A stretch of DNA of 64,000 bases from Trichomonas tenax (lineage: Eukaryota > Parabasalia > Trichomonadida > Trichomonadidae). The notes under the pieces are model-generated. The model was given only the letters and a program-made list of their open reading frames with translations, did not search any database and was not told the origin of the DNA. The stretch lies in contig JALKBU010000010.1 of NCBI GenBank assembly GCA_023091735.1, forward strand, positions 1 through 64,000, read 5' to 3'. Below, one piece after another: positions 30,901 through 40,310 of this stretch (position 1 is the stretch's first letter; each line of letters opens with the position of its first letter). Made by a program: the position numbers and the translations under genes.

Positions 30901-32105
30901 GCGACAAACTGCTTGACAGAGTAATTGAGTTTTGGAGCTTTGATGATGAGTTCTGCCTGTGGAAATACAAAGAAATTCGAAATAACTTTGCGCGGCAAAT
31001 TTCTCCAAAGTGTTAAGAATTTTGATTTGAGATAATTTCTTTCTTTTCTTTCTTTGTTTGTATTTCTGTACCATCTCTGTATATCCCTCGCAGTGTCATT
31101 GATTATTTGTTCGTAGTAATAATCTGATGTTTCGTTGAATAATTTCTTGACAATTGATTGGCATTGTTTTGAGTAATTTGCTTTTTCTCTCCATAATCTG
31201 AAATAATCATTTCTCTTGAGAATAAGCGATTCTTTCTCTTTATCAGTATCAAGCTTGCTCTTTGCATCTATCAATAGTTTCTGGCGATGAAATAGCAACA
31301 ATTTAGATGACATTTGATTAAGTTTATCTTCGAGATATTCTCTTTTTGTTTGTCTTTGTATTTCTTGATGGAAATTGATGTTTGTGAGAATATCATTGTA
31401 CTGCTGCCATTTGCGTTGATATCTGAGTCTGTTTGCTGCAGATTCGAGCTGCTTTTGTGTATTTAAGTAAACTAAATCAGCGGCAAAGTTTTCCCAAATA
31501 ATTTTGTTTTGACCAGCAATGCATTGATGAATCATGTGATTTCTCATCAATAATTGCATTAGATCTGTCCAGTTGTTCCGTAAGTCAAGTCTTTCACGTG
31601 TATATCGAAGATCTTGCAATCTTTCTTGATGCACGTATTTATTGACTAATTTCTGCCATTTCTGCGATGTTTTGTGTTTTAATTCTAGAAATTTACGTGT
31701 TTTTTCATTCCAATCGTAAAAATAGTCATCAATAAGATTTTGATTTTGAATAATTTGGAGACCTTCGTAAATATTATCGAATTTTGCTTGTTTTTTGATC
31801 TGGCTAGCCAAATCATTCCATTTTTGTTGACCTATTTTACGTATTTCCTCTTTTCTCGCTTCGTTTACGAACTGGCACTGCTTCTTGAATTTATCATGCA
31901 GAAGATCCTTAATCAGAGTCTTCCATAAGTAAAGTGAGTGCCATTTACGAAATGATTTTCGAATGGATTTAGATTGAATGATATCGAATCTCCGCGCTAA
32001 ATGGTAAGATTTTCTGTACGTTTCAATTCTATCCGATCTTATGTTGTCTTTTGCGAGTTTTATCCATTTTTGTCTTAATTTTGTTCGATTTAAAATCTTT
32101 TTCAT
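24945..32105 (-). CDS. Giant protein with Sfi1-like tryptophan repeats and long internal super-repeats
   Basis: The frame of 2386 residues is uninterrupted. Residues 1 to about 390 are basic and helical with regularly spaced tryptophan motifs (QKWIKLAKDN, FRKWHSLYLW, QKWNDLASQ, QKWQKLVNKY, NNWTDLMQLL, RLWREKANY, QRWYRNTNKE, TLWRNLP). This is the look of Sfi1/centrin-binding repeats. The middle 1,500 residues are acidic and beta/loop-rich and built of related units. One super-repeat of about 227 residues is marked by EEQTTDYDVNF and KEQTTNYDVDF, with NEPIVKFENEAEEVS-type and IPxF motifs inside. Near the C-terminus WVLPSWWDP and WILPDWWDP form a tandem pair. I infer a structural cytoskeletal or basal-body protein; I know of no named homologue. 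A TGACATGTAAA motif lies about 180 bp upstream. Confidence 0.8.
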   Translation of the reverse strand: MKKILNRTKLRQKWIKLAKDNIRSDRIETYRKSYHLARRFDIIQSKSIRKSFRKWHSLYLWKTLIKDLLHDKFKKQCQFVNEARKEEIRKIGQQKWNDLASQIKKQAKFDNIYEGLQIIQNQNLIDDYFYDWNEKTRKFLELKHKTSQKWQKLVNKYVHQERLQDLRYTRERLDLRNNWTDLMQLLMRNHMIHQCIAGQNKIIWENFAADLVYLNTQKQLESAANRLRYQRKWQQYNDILTNINFHQEIQRQTKREYLEDKLNQMSSKLLLFHRQKLLIDAKSKLDTDKEKESLILKRNDYFRLWREKANYSKQCQSIVKKLFNETSDYYYEQIINDTARDIQRWYRNTNKERKERNYLKSKFLTLWRNLPRKVISNFFVFPQAELIIKAPKLNYSVKQFVAIGRENAKQISVASEKVSASKHKQEKTLDDVSRIASNDIKLRIPKFDINVKPFSALSKRVIDKKIASRINERKAEIVSGEINFDFENTIDSLFNTRKKSIPHILETQTKPPQINKRILNKVSRIAATKFAKPEFSFIPKFIEITSLSESFKMNEIPSPKRQRRRSLLAVNNHIKSILNFQDKSIKTQTIQPLLSFSPLNFVPFVSGEDEMAASILDDILDDLRFDGNALTRLTKRPVTNINLSHQFLEEATKNVATFDTKFASTCVQNTFENIANYSKDVLDFYGGDVPETAASLIQLNLDFYNNLDKRAEKLMNFQKQSTPFSYTDYDVDLQLNFEERNPLLHLQPKSKPNYEKLIQESENITIDLYEDYLVNLKKFSFIYEEHQVQSYDDEDLYENKLSLEEISPKISFKEFVHRPYPLNIKDLLTFKYNMKLPQLEIDSKALQTLQCLKPFEGPDIHVPADILSEIIDDILLRADFIEPANLSFLKDFKQIETVDVNVDKIINVDNIDQKLDEIPQTLVKPSRIDFSFENVPSILDDAEQIKFDIDLHLNINQNINTEFGYVQKISLDEAEDASFNIDLELDNFEQQNHLLSFQKSFTPLTAADSVSYKFDIPEISSSDVFRPLISLIPNEKLTHLHRRTVEACEDFRLMHDLIISIPKFDPSILRYQYINIDEQNSNYVQMLPDFEELIPRNAFSNYMKQQIPYHDINVIEFKPEVNFSNLPMKNNSLNAFQQIQKPVKFERDANDVSKQIGVCVQLPDISFEKIIDRIVNFKHNELNFYEFSDYELDLSMNKLINPKQSLDNLTPIFVPDPDVSFVNFSLFDQINFTFIPDFTYKSLYNFTPIEESDKNENDSNEVSRNKELLKSISENFRLPKINLNTSIFNFEKIIPEEQTTDYDVNFNEPFNELINANALMNYEHEITPLSDADQVNVEIEFNTEFNDNNFKSLVNLKPNEPIVKFENEAEEVSENLDVLSNIEQMLHIPDFTNQSKLNHLGNYIKDELRIYDFNDYNVEFSLKAMLQNNLSLLHIVPIRIPPVDISFIKPEIDDNLQINFIHFDQNMKSITDFSAIKLSQKNKIDAQNVAKDPRMVESILNLLHIPNFKQNESLSHFEKSYPKEQTTNYDVDFSDLFGEFSIKTHIQDYSHESLPLSFAENVKYNVHFGEFDGFSIDFNPLLQLTPNEKIAKFENDSVEISKKIQPLLTIPMFKLQRMTLTAPARPKSDEKFIRINSENVIRDLNIDLKNIDLYDYGKVLYNLVKFEREFNIPDDIIPLDYLYEINQLISVPDNTKPIHNFNEPEIPEVEIRVNEISDIPSFDELHLVTVNPLMKLVPRKPKPQTIREHFILTRNFVNNLSREMNLFNLPIDKVLDSLVKGDLTPAQIPTGLANEISELIDINLVIPDLELRMPFERYDREEIHQIDEIYDMMDLYEYDLHIDLSSENSLTTYKPELDLKRTEQIAEELGKDFDIDFGFNELTFDNPFEYLFPKESADNTFLVSSVTPVDNLFIPVENLIENVYCLENITQISKPNTAQFADKVFPAELDIEFPDMLSFTPMLNTKLKPLNAITKIIIPPPVVDHISLDSSNLGRFSIMDNVQQLAVPLINTNVEIVRSHAKRDIRLRKSMNHLRLSLMEDIQDYFEREIFKPAIGELKNVTSNSDTQIVVNNIDEAFEDCIYDFVDNIVFNLFENIELVEPSNDDNNEQNQSIDPNEIRIPKFVVPKTELPKPKPASPIKDIPSPRLEKQQQIFKPSITAGIEIAKIALEAATIISSRIASLSATKFEFPFTEKLPIFKDDEDELKEMLEEDIDYYLEGMIGDIVIQSMMYALDSSLGSLVHPPKVPHIRWVLPSWWDPYADRPTFSEEYSTDDFDNIVINPENLIPSPKQHVTWILPDWWDPNKKTNHDSDEEYSQEFFDAIERIRELSRNRRKQTKLLMQPEYIEEEVPKKHPHHKKKSGRLHPPPKDFLENLGESEITEFTY

Positions 32106-32284
32106 GCGAAATAAATTGGAAGAAACATCGAAAACATCGATCTCGTACTCGCTACCAGTGTGGAGGAGCGAACTATCCGTGTAATTCTCACTGGATGAAG
32201 CTCCTCCGAAAAAACATCGTTAATAAAACTTCAAGATTTAAGCGACCGTTTACTTTACTTAATTTATATTTGTCAAATAATTTG

Positions 32285-32295
32285 TTTACATGTCA
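32285..32295 (-). promoter_or_regulatory. TGACATGTAAA motif upstream of the giant Sfi1-like gene
   Basis: An exact motif copy in gene orientation, about 180 bp 5' of the ATG at 32105. Confidence 0.35.
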
Positions 32296-32581
32296 GAAAT
32301 GCATGCTTTATCATTTCCAATGATCAATTAATAGTTATGATAGATTATTTAATAGAAATGATGACATATGACCACCTCATCGCAATATCTAAATCAGCGT
32401 AATGATTTTCAAAATGAGACCCAAACATGATTTCCATGAATACATATCACTTCCCGGTTAAATAGTTGATATATCTACATATGAGCCAAAATGTTTTTAG
32501 AATAGTTACCTATTAAAAGAATCAGTAATGCTCGTATATGGATGTGATTTGATGAGGCTTGTCTAAAGTTAACTCTTTGCT

Positions 32582-32627
32582 AAGTTAATCCAGTGAGTTA
32601 AAAAATGAGTTTCACCGACTTTGCGTA
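32582..32627 (+). repeat. Dispersed repeat, copy B
   Basis: Second copy of the sequence at 15698-15746: AAGTTAATCCAGTGAGTTAA followed by a diverged stretch and GACTTTGC. Both lie in gene-poor DNA. Confidence 0.6.
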
Positions 32628-34636
32628 AAAAAAAATAAATTGCCCGATTTGATGAGTTGAAATGTGATAGATAATGAATTTTAGTTACACTACGAACAGA
32701 AATATTTTTATTAAAGTAACATTATCTCTGCTATAATTTAACATTATGAGATATTTGAACAAAAAGAATTTTTTTTGTTAAATTCCCTAACACATTAAGA
32801 ATAGATTGTACTTATATAAAGAGAACAATCCCATAAGTTGTTCAACTTGGTTTAGTATATTGTAGTTGATTTAATTTATACTTGCCGCAAAATTAATGTA
32901 GCACCGTGCTTGACATCTAATCCGTCTCTGAATGTCTTTTAAGGGGCTAAATTAAATGGTGTGCAGCTAAATGCACCTAAAATTTGATAATTTTGTCAAA
33001 TATAGTTCCTACACATAAAGACATATTTATATAACCTAATTTCGGCGATTTCTAAACAACATTGTGAAAAATTTATGAAAAAATTTATAAATAATCATCG
33101 ATCTGGTTAAATATTTAGGATTATTATTTATCATAAACGATATATCCGCAGAAACTTGAAAAATGCTAAATTTTTGATCGGTTTTTTCAAAAATGGCGGA
33201 ATTAATTGGCCATTATTGCCTATTATAGGAAAGCAACAAAAATGTATCCAAATATATGAAAATGGGTATTAATTTTATAAAAAAAACAAGTTCACAGCCC
33301 CTGAAATAATCTATTTAATATGAAAATTAATTATTTTCAGTTCTTAAAAATTACAGGGGATATATCCATTATCGTTATCTCATTCAAATTTTTGACTCAT
33401 GTCAATATGTGATACATATCAAAATTTATCAATAATATGTAAGAAAACAATAATAATACATTCAATATAGTTTAAATTATATATAATTTACTATTCAATT
33501 TGTTTGCCATAACCTTCCAAAAATTTATCTATATAACAAAAACATTGTATATTTTTTAACACTTACAATTGATTAATTGTCACTGAAAAATTATTAGAAT
33601 GGGTCAAAACTAGGGAGTTAAAGTTGGATGATATAACATCCAATAAAAGATTTTTATATATACCTGTCAAAACTGTGCAATATTGAACGCTTTGTGCATT
33701 TTTGCGCAAATTTAGGGAATGCGCAATAAGGATGCTAAAATTGTCACTTTTTGCATAAAAACGCACTTTTCTGGCTCCTCGCGCCTCGCTATCGCTCCGC
33801 GCTTGGGCTTTTGGAAGGGTGTATCCCCTCCCAAAAATATTAAAATAAAAGTGAATTTATAAATTAAAAATTAATTGTATTTAATATAGCGTTGCTGCAT
33901 GCGCTTAAAGTATCTTGCTTTTTTGTTGTCTTTAAACATGGTATTTTACAGGAGAAAAAAAGCATAATACTATATCTCGAAATATTGTAGGTTATAAATG
34001 GATAATAAACTACTCGAAAGAAGGGGACATGAAGCAAAGTAGACTAGAAATGAAATTTAGCTTTCAAGATGGAAATATAGAGATCGATTTGAGAAACTAA
34101 GTTAAAAGCGACATTTGTAATAGAACCATGCAGAAGACAGTGTGCTTGGTTACAGCGGACATGTAGATATGGCATGTTACCGAAACTATTAGGTGATGTA
34201 ATTTTTTTGAATCTTTCAATGTGTAAATGGCTCGATAGAATGATGCATAGGTAAAGGAAGTCGAAAGAAAAGTAGAAATTAGTTTATCTAAGAAGATATA
34301 TTGAAAATATATAAATAGTTTGGTTTTTGGACCAATGAGGTCAATACGAGGTCTTCCCAAGAACAAGCCTCTTAGACTGAGAGGTAAGTGAAGCTTCGAG
34401 GCAACTTTTTGTTACAGAAAGTTAAATCTGTGAAATTTTCAAGTAATTTAACATGAGCCTTTCACGTTTCAGCACAGAGACCTCAAAAATGCATATTGAA
34501 GAGCCTCTGTTGGTAAACTCTGGTGGGCTTTGATGACCCAACCAAGATGTGAAGTAAAGGTTGTCACTTTTTGAACTTAGTTATAAAATATGATTGCTTA
34601 TCCAATTCTCTATATATTGTTGTTCTATTGGATTCG

Positions 34637-34795
34637 TTATGCGTGTTCAAAATATTTTCTCATAGAATATTTTCTTAAGTGCGTATATATTGACTGCACG
34701 CAGACAGTTTTGCGGAAATTGAAAATTGAATGGGTAACTGTTTTGCGTTTTGTCAATTTATACTCACGTAAGAAAATATTTTGAATACGCATAAC
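34637..34795. mobile_element. MITE-like inverted-repeat element, 159 bp
   Basis: The left end GTTATGCGTGTTCAAAATAT and the reverse complement of the right end GTTATGCGTATTCAAAATAT differ at one of 20 positions. The pairing goes on less perfectly for another 25-40 bp (both arms contain ATTTTCT and a TATATTGAC/TATAAATTGAC block). The interior is non-coding. The size and long arms fit a MITE or a foldback element. I see no clear target-site duplication. Confidence 0.6.
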
Positions 34796-36074
34796 AAATC
34801 AATTTAAACCATATATGTCTATTGTAGTTTCAATATCAACATATCAAAAAATAAAATGTTACACCAATAAAAATAAATAAAGAAAAAATTAGAACGATTA
34901 AAATGTAAGCTCAGAAACCGTTATTTTAAAAATACTGCAAATTATGATTGTGTTCAATTTGGAATCAATTATAGAAGTTATCTACTGATTTAGATTCGTA
35001 AAACCTCTTATTTTTGAATCAAAAAAGCCGTTTTTTATTTCCTGAGTACGCATTTGCCTTGCTGAGATGTGCATAAGCCTTTTTACCGGCTTTGTGATTT
35101 TGCGCATCCTTAGCACCCTTAATGTGCAATGCGCAAAAACCATCCAGAGGAGCCTTAAATAGATTAAAAATTCACTCATTTTTTGTATTTTTTTGATGTT
35201 TTTCAAAAAAAATTTCTGTAAAATCCCATAGTTTATTAGGAAGATATGAAGGATATTAGTAAACCTTTATAAATGCAGCAAAATCTCTGCGATATAGGTT
35301 TGACCAAAAGGTGCGTCACTTTTATTGTGCATTATTGCGTATCATTCAATTTGAGAGTGTAAACTATTCAATTTTCTATGATTGTGCAAAGCAATTTCGA
35401 CGAATTTTAAAGCGTGCGATTATGATTTTAATAGCCTAAAGAATTTGCGCAAGTGCCTTTTATAGCAAAGCGCATTGAAAATATTCAAAATATGAAATTC
35501 ATATTTTAACAAGTTGGCTTCATCGAAATGAAAGCATTGGAACCCCCTTTTCTGATGAGAGTCCGATATAGTCAACACACCAAAATGTTTGCGCATATAA
35601 ATTTTTCCACACATAATTTAATATCATACTCAAACACATGGTAAGATAAGATTTCAAATACGGCCAAAGGTAATATGACATAAGCAGCTTTAAAAAAATG
35701 TAAGTTTTTAAAGTAAAAATAAAGGTTTAATAAATTTCGATAATTTTCTACTGTAAAAAGAAAGAATTATGCGTCACATGAATTTAATCACCTAATAGAT
35801 CCCATGTAAGAGAGTAAAGAATGAATTTAGTCGCATTTGAAGGAAAATATTACTGATGATATTGAAATGATGGTGAAATGGTGCAGGATCATTGCAGTGA
35901 GAACACTTTAACACCCTGCTCCTTTTGGCCTGTTAACATGCCATTCGATAAAGCTCAGAGTTTTGTGCAACAATGTTGCAAATTTTGTCACTTTTTACAC
36001 GGATTTGCTAGCTATATTTTTCTAGATTATTGTGATATGCAAATTTATTGCATGAACAATTTTATAAAAATATT

Positions 36075-36099
36075 TGACACGTAAAGTGACAAATGTAAA
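36075..36099 (+). promoter_or_regulatory. Tandem TGACACGTAAA / TGACAAATGTAAA motif upstream of the deacetylase gene
   Basis: TGACACGTAAA at 36075-36085 and a variant TGACAAATGTAAA at 36087-36099, about 55-80 bp upstream of the ATG at 36154 and in gene orientation. No Inr is seen at this gene's start. Confidence 0.4.
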
Positions 36100-36153
36100 T
36101 TATTCAAATCCCAATTCATAGATTTACATATCGTCCAGTTAATTTTTTATAAA

Positions 36154-37473
36154 ATGGAAGAAAAGAAGAAGCGTGTTGTTTATTTTTACGATGAAGATGT
36201 CGGTAACTTCTTCTACGCGCCTAACCACCCCATGAAGCCACACAGAATTCGCATGGCACACAATTTAATCTTATCTTATAATTTATTCCCGAAACTTCAA
36301 ATTTTCCGTCCAAAAAAGGCAACAGTCGAAGAACTCACAAGGTTCCATACACCAGAATATATTCAATTCTTGCAAATGGCGACACCAGATAATACTCAGA
36401 ACCAGGCCTGTCTTTTCGACAAGTTTAATGTCGGCGAAGACTCCCCCGTTTTCGAGGGTTTGTTCGAGTTCTGCCAGAGTTCTGCTGGCGGCTCAATTTC
36501 CGCAGCCAGACATCTGAATTCCGGTCATGCTGACATTGCAATCAATTGGGCTGGAGGTCTCCACCACGCGAAGAAAGGAGAAGCTTCTGGCTTCTGTTAC
36601 GTCGCTGATTGCGTTCTCGGCATTTTGGAGCTTCTCGAAAGATACGACAGAGTCATGTACATTGATATCGATATCCACCACGGCGATGGTGTTGAAGAGG
36701 CTTTCTACACAACAGACCGCGTTTTGACAGTTTCATTCCACAAATTCGGAAACGAGTTCTTCCCTGGCACAGGACACGACACTGATATCGGCATTGGCAA
36801 GGGAAGACACTACGCAGTCAATGTTCCACTCAAAGACGGTATGGATGACAAGAGTTATCACTACATTTTCAAACCAATCATCAAACACTTGATAGAATGG
36901 TATCACCCACAGGCAATTTTCCTCCAGTGCGGCGCAGACTCACTCACAGGAGATCGTCTTGGTTCGTTCAACTTGACAATTCACGGACACGGCGAATGTG
37001 TAAATTACGTGAAATCTTTCAAGCTTCCAATGATCGTTGCTGGTGGAGGTGGCTACACAGTTAGAAACGTTTCTCGCTGCTGGACTTATGAGACTGCTGT
37101 TTTACTTGATGAAGAGATAGATGATCATCTTCCTTATCATGACTATCTCGGCTACTACGGACCAGATTATAGACTTGATCTTGTGCCTTCAAACATGGCA
37201 AACCTTAACTCACGTGAATCACTCGACCACCTTTACGAAAGTATCACTGAATCTATCAGGCACCTTCCATGCGCACCAAGTGTCCAGTTGTGCCTTAAGG
37301 ATCCAAAGAAGCTCTTAGAGGACTCTGACGAGAGTGATAACGAAGAGTTCGATGAGAGATTGTCCTCAAGATACGTCAGAACAAGACTGAAAATCAATAC
37401 ATTGTATAATGCTGAAAGAGAAGATCTTCCCGAGAATGATCATGATGTTCCTATACCGCCTCCAAAGGATTAA
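36154..37473 (+). CDS. Class I histone deacetylase (RPD3/HDAC1-like)
   Basis: The protein has 439 residues and starts at an ATG with no upstream in-frame alternative. The whole arginase-like deacetylase fold is present: [15 protein letters not shown], then [17 protein letters not shown] with catalytic His137 and His138. [17 protein letters not shown] carries zinc ligands Asp173 and His175, [12 protein letters not shown] carries the third ligand Asp262, and GGGGYT carries Tyr301. All catalytic residues are intact. The C-terminal tail is acidic ([15 protein letters not shown]) as in RPD3/HDAC1-type enzymes. It should remove acetyl groups from histone lysines within corepressor complexes in the nucleus. 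Confidence 0.95.
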   Translation: MEEKKKRVVYFYDEDVGNFFYAPNHPMKPHRIRMAHNLILSYNLFPKLQIFRPKKATVEELTRFHTPEYIQFLQMATPDNTQNQACLFDKFNVGEDSPVFEGLFEFCQSSAGGSISAARHLNSGHADIAINWAGGLHHAKKGEASGFCYVADCVLGILELLERYDRVMYIDIDIHHGDGVEEAFYTTDRVLTVSFHKFGNEFFPGTGHDTDIGIGKGRHYAVNVPLKDGMDDKSYHYIFKPIIKHLIEWYHPQAIFLQCGADSLTGDRLGSFNLTIHGHGECVNYVKSFKLPMIVAGGGGYTVRNVSRCWTYETAVLLDEEIDDHLPYHDYLGYYGPDYRLDLVPSNMANLNSRESLDHLYESITESIRHLPCAPSVQLCLKDPKKLLEDSDESDNEEFDERLSSRYVRTRLKINTLYNAEREDLPENDHDVPIPPPKD

Positions 37474-37685
37474 ATTTATTATATTATCTTTCTATTTTGA
37501 TTTATTGTTTTAAATAACAAGTAAAAACATATTTTATATTTAATCAAATTCTTTTATTGAACTAAACAAAAACATCTTTAATGCGTCGAATAGTTGAGAA
37601 TGAAGTTATCAAGTGATGAAAAATCTATTTAACTAAATAGTATTTTATAATAAACAAAAAATATATAACAAAAATAATAAAACAA
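37474..37685. other. Convergent 3' spacer
   Basis: About 200 bp of AT-rich DNA between the ends of two convergent genes. No feature is seen apart from the likely 3' processing regions. Confidence 0.4.
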
Positions 37686-40310
37686 TTAGTCGATGACAAC
37701 ATCAAGACTATTGGCTGTCATCTGGACATCAACGACGTCTCCAGGATAGTAATTATCTGAATCTGAGTTGAAATCTTCCTCCTCCATGAGATCTTCTTCT
37801 TCCTCATCTGAACGCCATTCAATTGGATGTTGTCCGATATCTACCTTGTCGTATGTCTCCTTGAATTGCCTGTTGTAGTAGTATTTGATTTCGTTGTTTG
37901 CCTTCTTGAGGTAGTTGCTGGCTTTGTCTGCATCTTTTGGAACACCAAGGCCTCTGGAATAGATCACATAAAGCTCGTAGTAAGCTTTCGAAATTCCACC
38001 CTTTGATACAATTTCGAAGTAATACATAGCTTTCTTAGGATCATATTCGACTTCATCACCATCAAGAAGCATTTCACCATATTTCTGCATGGCATTGAAA
38101 TCTCCTTCGTCTGTAGCCTTAATCAAGAATTCAAGATATTTGCTTGTTGGATCTTCGAACTCCTGATCAATTGTGTCTTCGAATCTTCCTGCGAGACCAA
38201 GTCTGGCAACCTTTGAAAGGGCTTCAGGACAGCCTTTGTTGGCAGCTTCAAGCATCAAGTTTGCGCCTTCTGCCTTCCTATCGATTCTTCTGAACAAAAT
38301 CGTTCCAAGTGCATATTGGCCAAGCATGTATCCGGCATCTGAGCTCTGCTGCAATAAAGCTTCCTTCTGCGATCCTTTCATGAACTTTGTCGCATAGAGA
38401 TACATAGCTTCTGGAATTTTGGCATCGGAGGCGGCTTTGAGAAGTTCTGTTGATTGACTCTTGTTAATGTCGTGCTTGAAAATCAAGTCTGCGGCCAAGT
38501 ACGCGCTCATTGTGTTGTTGTACAAGTTGTAAGAGCGAATGTAGCAATCAACAGCCTTTCTGACATCAGTTTGGACAATTGTACCATTAACAAGGAGTTC
38601 TGCATATTTAAGGAGCGAATCTTCATCACCTAAATCAGCACCCATCTTGATGTACTTAACAGATTCTTCAATTGTCATATTTGTAACTTCACCTTTGGAA
38701 ACTTTTCTGCAAAAATACTTTCTGCACGATTCATCACCGCCGTCACAAGCTCTCTTAATCAATTCAAGTTCTTCGTCTTCACTTCCGAGATTTGCTCTCT
38801 TATCGATAATGAGACCTGCAAGATATGTTTCGGCATTTGAATTTCCTTGTTGTGCTGATCTAAGCAAGAAGTCGGATATCATGGTGATGTCCTTTGGATT
38901 CTTTTGATCAATGAGCATTTTCGCATACTTGAATAAGCTATCTTTGTTTCCCTGAAGAGCAGAAAGTCTTGCATACTTCAGAAGTTTGGATCTATCCTTA
39001 TCTTCAAGTGTTCTGTCTGTGTAGAGATCAACAAGCTTAAGTTGAGAATCAAGATGGCCTTGGTCAGCAGCGAGAGTGAAATAGTTCTCCGCAAGTTCCA
39101 AGTTCCTCGGGAAGTTTTCGCCTCTGAGCAAGAAATTCGCAAGACGATATTGTGCATCAACGAAACCATTGTCGGCAGCATCAACTAAATAGTTGTTTGC
39201 TTCCTGCCTGATGTTCTGGTTCTTTGGCTTGGCTCCCATAATAATATGAACAATGAACTGTGCTTCTGGAATTCCGCTGTCTGCAGCAGCTTTGAAACTC
39301 TTCAGAGCTGCATTCTTGTTAACAGAAATTCCGATGCCTTCTCTCCTGAAGCACCCAAAGAGGAATTGTGCCCTTGAATCTCCCGCTTCAGCGTATTCAT
39401 GAACAAGTTCTGTTATTTCTTTAACATCGATGAATGTTGGGATTGGTTTTGGAATGCAGTTCAAATTGACAATTTTTGCGCCATTAAGACGTTTGGCAGA
39501 GGCAATGAATGCTTGTCTATCTGTTCCATCAAAAAGAAGGCTTCCATCAACGAATCCAGGGAAAATTTCATTGATTGTGATTTTTCTATCAAAGCATTTT
39601 TGGATTAAAGCGCTGATTTCTGGCTTAATGCCGTTCATCATTAATGGCGTGGCCAGATTTGTGACTTTCTTTGCAATGCAGTAAAAAATCGCGCCATATG
39701 CATAAATATCGTTCTCTTCAGATGGATTTCCTGGAATAAACGATTTGCTTTCTTCCATTTCTGTGGCTTCTTTGTCGTAAAGTTCACTCATCCAGTATTC
39801 TGAAATTTTTGTTTCTAAATTTCTTGACAAAAATATGTTATTTGGAGTAAGAAAACCGTGAACAATATTTTTGATGTGCAGTGCTTTGAGTCCGACCAAA
39901 ATTCCGAAAGCACAAATCGATTTTTGTGTAGAATTCCATTCAAAAGGATGTTTTCCGTGAGCTTCAAGCGAAATAATATTCGCTAAAGAACCTTTCATGT
40001 AGTATGGCGCAACATATTTGACTAAATTCTCATCAGAAAAATCAAAATTATATTCGCTGTGGGGATTTGCAAGGCAAGGATGTGAAATTTGCGCATATTT
40101 CTTGTAGTAGTCATTCATATTTACATTTTTTGCCTCAGAATTCTGCAATTTCGGGAAACTTGAAATAACTAATATTCTTCCGTTAAAAATGTCTTGAACC
40201 AAATCTGTGGAGCGGTTCTTTCGCGTCGAAAGCTGTTTAATCAGACGGATTGAGGCCCAATTTTGCTCAGATTGATCATTATTTGACATCATTATTATAT
40301 TTTTGGCCAT
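37686..40310 (-). CDS. Pseudokinase-Sel1 repeat protein
   Basis: The protein has 874 residues; the ATG is at 40310, and M codons at residues 7 and 8 are also possible. An N-terminal protein-kinase-like domain (about 20-255) has the correct helical layout, but the HRD motif reads HGFLTPNN and the DFG region reads ISEYWM, so the catalytic and metal-binding aspartates are absent. From about 310 to 815 there are many Sel1-like repeats, e.g. AQFLFGCFRREGIGISVNKN, AQYRLANFLLRGENFPRNLE and YELYVIYSRGLGVPKDADKA. An acidic tail ends it. Kinase-Sel1 fusions are a large family in trichomonads. Without catalytic residues it is probably a scaffold; a signalling role is inferred. Confidence 0.85.
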   Translation of the reverse strand: MAKNIIMMSNNDQSEQNWASIRLIKQLSTRKNRSTDLVQDIFNGRILVISSFPKLQNSEAKNVNMNDYYKKYAQISHPCLANPHSEYNFDFSDENLVKYVAPYYMKGSLANIISLEAHGKHPFEWNSTQKSICAFGILVGLKALHIKNIVHGFLTPNNIFLSRNLETKISEYWMSELYDKEATEMEESKSFIPGNPSEENDIYAYGAIFYCIAKKVTNLATPLMMNGIKPEISALIQKCFDRKITINEIFPGFVDGSLLFDGTDRQAFIASAKRLNGAKIVNLNCIPKPIPTFIDVKEITELVHEYAEAGDSRAQFLFGCFRREGIGISVNKNAALKSFKAAADSGIPEAQFIVHIIMGAKPKNQNIRQEANNYLVDAADNGFVDAQYRLANFLLRGENFPRNLELAENYFTLAADQGHLDSQLKLVDLYTDRTLEDKDRSKLLKYARLSALQGNKDSLFKYAKMLIDQKNPKDITMISDFLLRSAQQGNSNAETYLAGLIIDKRANLGSEDEELELIKRACDGGDESCRKYFCRKVSKGEVTNMTIEESVKYIKMGADLGDEDSLLKYAELLVNGTIVQTDVRKAVDCYIRSYNLYNNTMSAYLAADLIFKHDINKSQSTELLKAASDAKIPEAMYLYATKFMKGSQKEALLQQSSDAGYMLGQYALGTILFRRIDRKAEGANLMLEAANKGCPEALSKVARLGLAGRFEDTIDQEFEDPTSKYLEFLIKATDEGDFNAMQKYGEMLLDGDEVEYDPKKAMYYFEIVSKGGISKAYYELYVIYSRGLGVPKDADKASNYLKKANNEIKYYYNRQFKETYDKVDIGQHPIEWRSDEEEEDLMEEEDFNSDSDNYYPGDVVDVQMTANSLDVVID

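Larger units (their letters stand above)
32296..36074. other. Long gene-poor region with repeats
   Basis: About 3.8 kb without a supported gene. It contains dispersed repeat copy B (32582), a GC-rich pocket at 33772-33832, a less AT-rich stretch at 34320-34580 that may be a decayed coding remnant on the minus strand (it reads SHLGWVIKAHQSLPTEALQ in one frame), and a MITE-like inverted-repeat element at 34637-34795. Confidence 0.5.

Noticed and set aside
25095..31928. Many ORFs of 60-104 codons on both strands across the giant gene
   Set aside because: Explained by codon composition of the 2386-residue frame; none shows a domain.
34097..34366. 89-codon minus-strand ORF and a less AT-rich stretch at 34320-34580 that could be an RNA
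   Set aside because: A C/D-box-like GATGA and small hairpins are present, but no complete RNA consensus could be drawn; an alternative coding remnant reading is equally weak.
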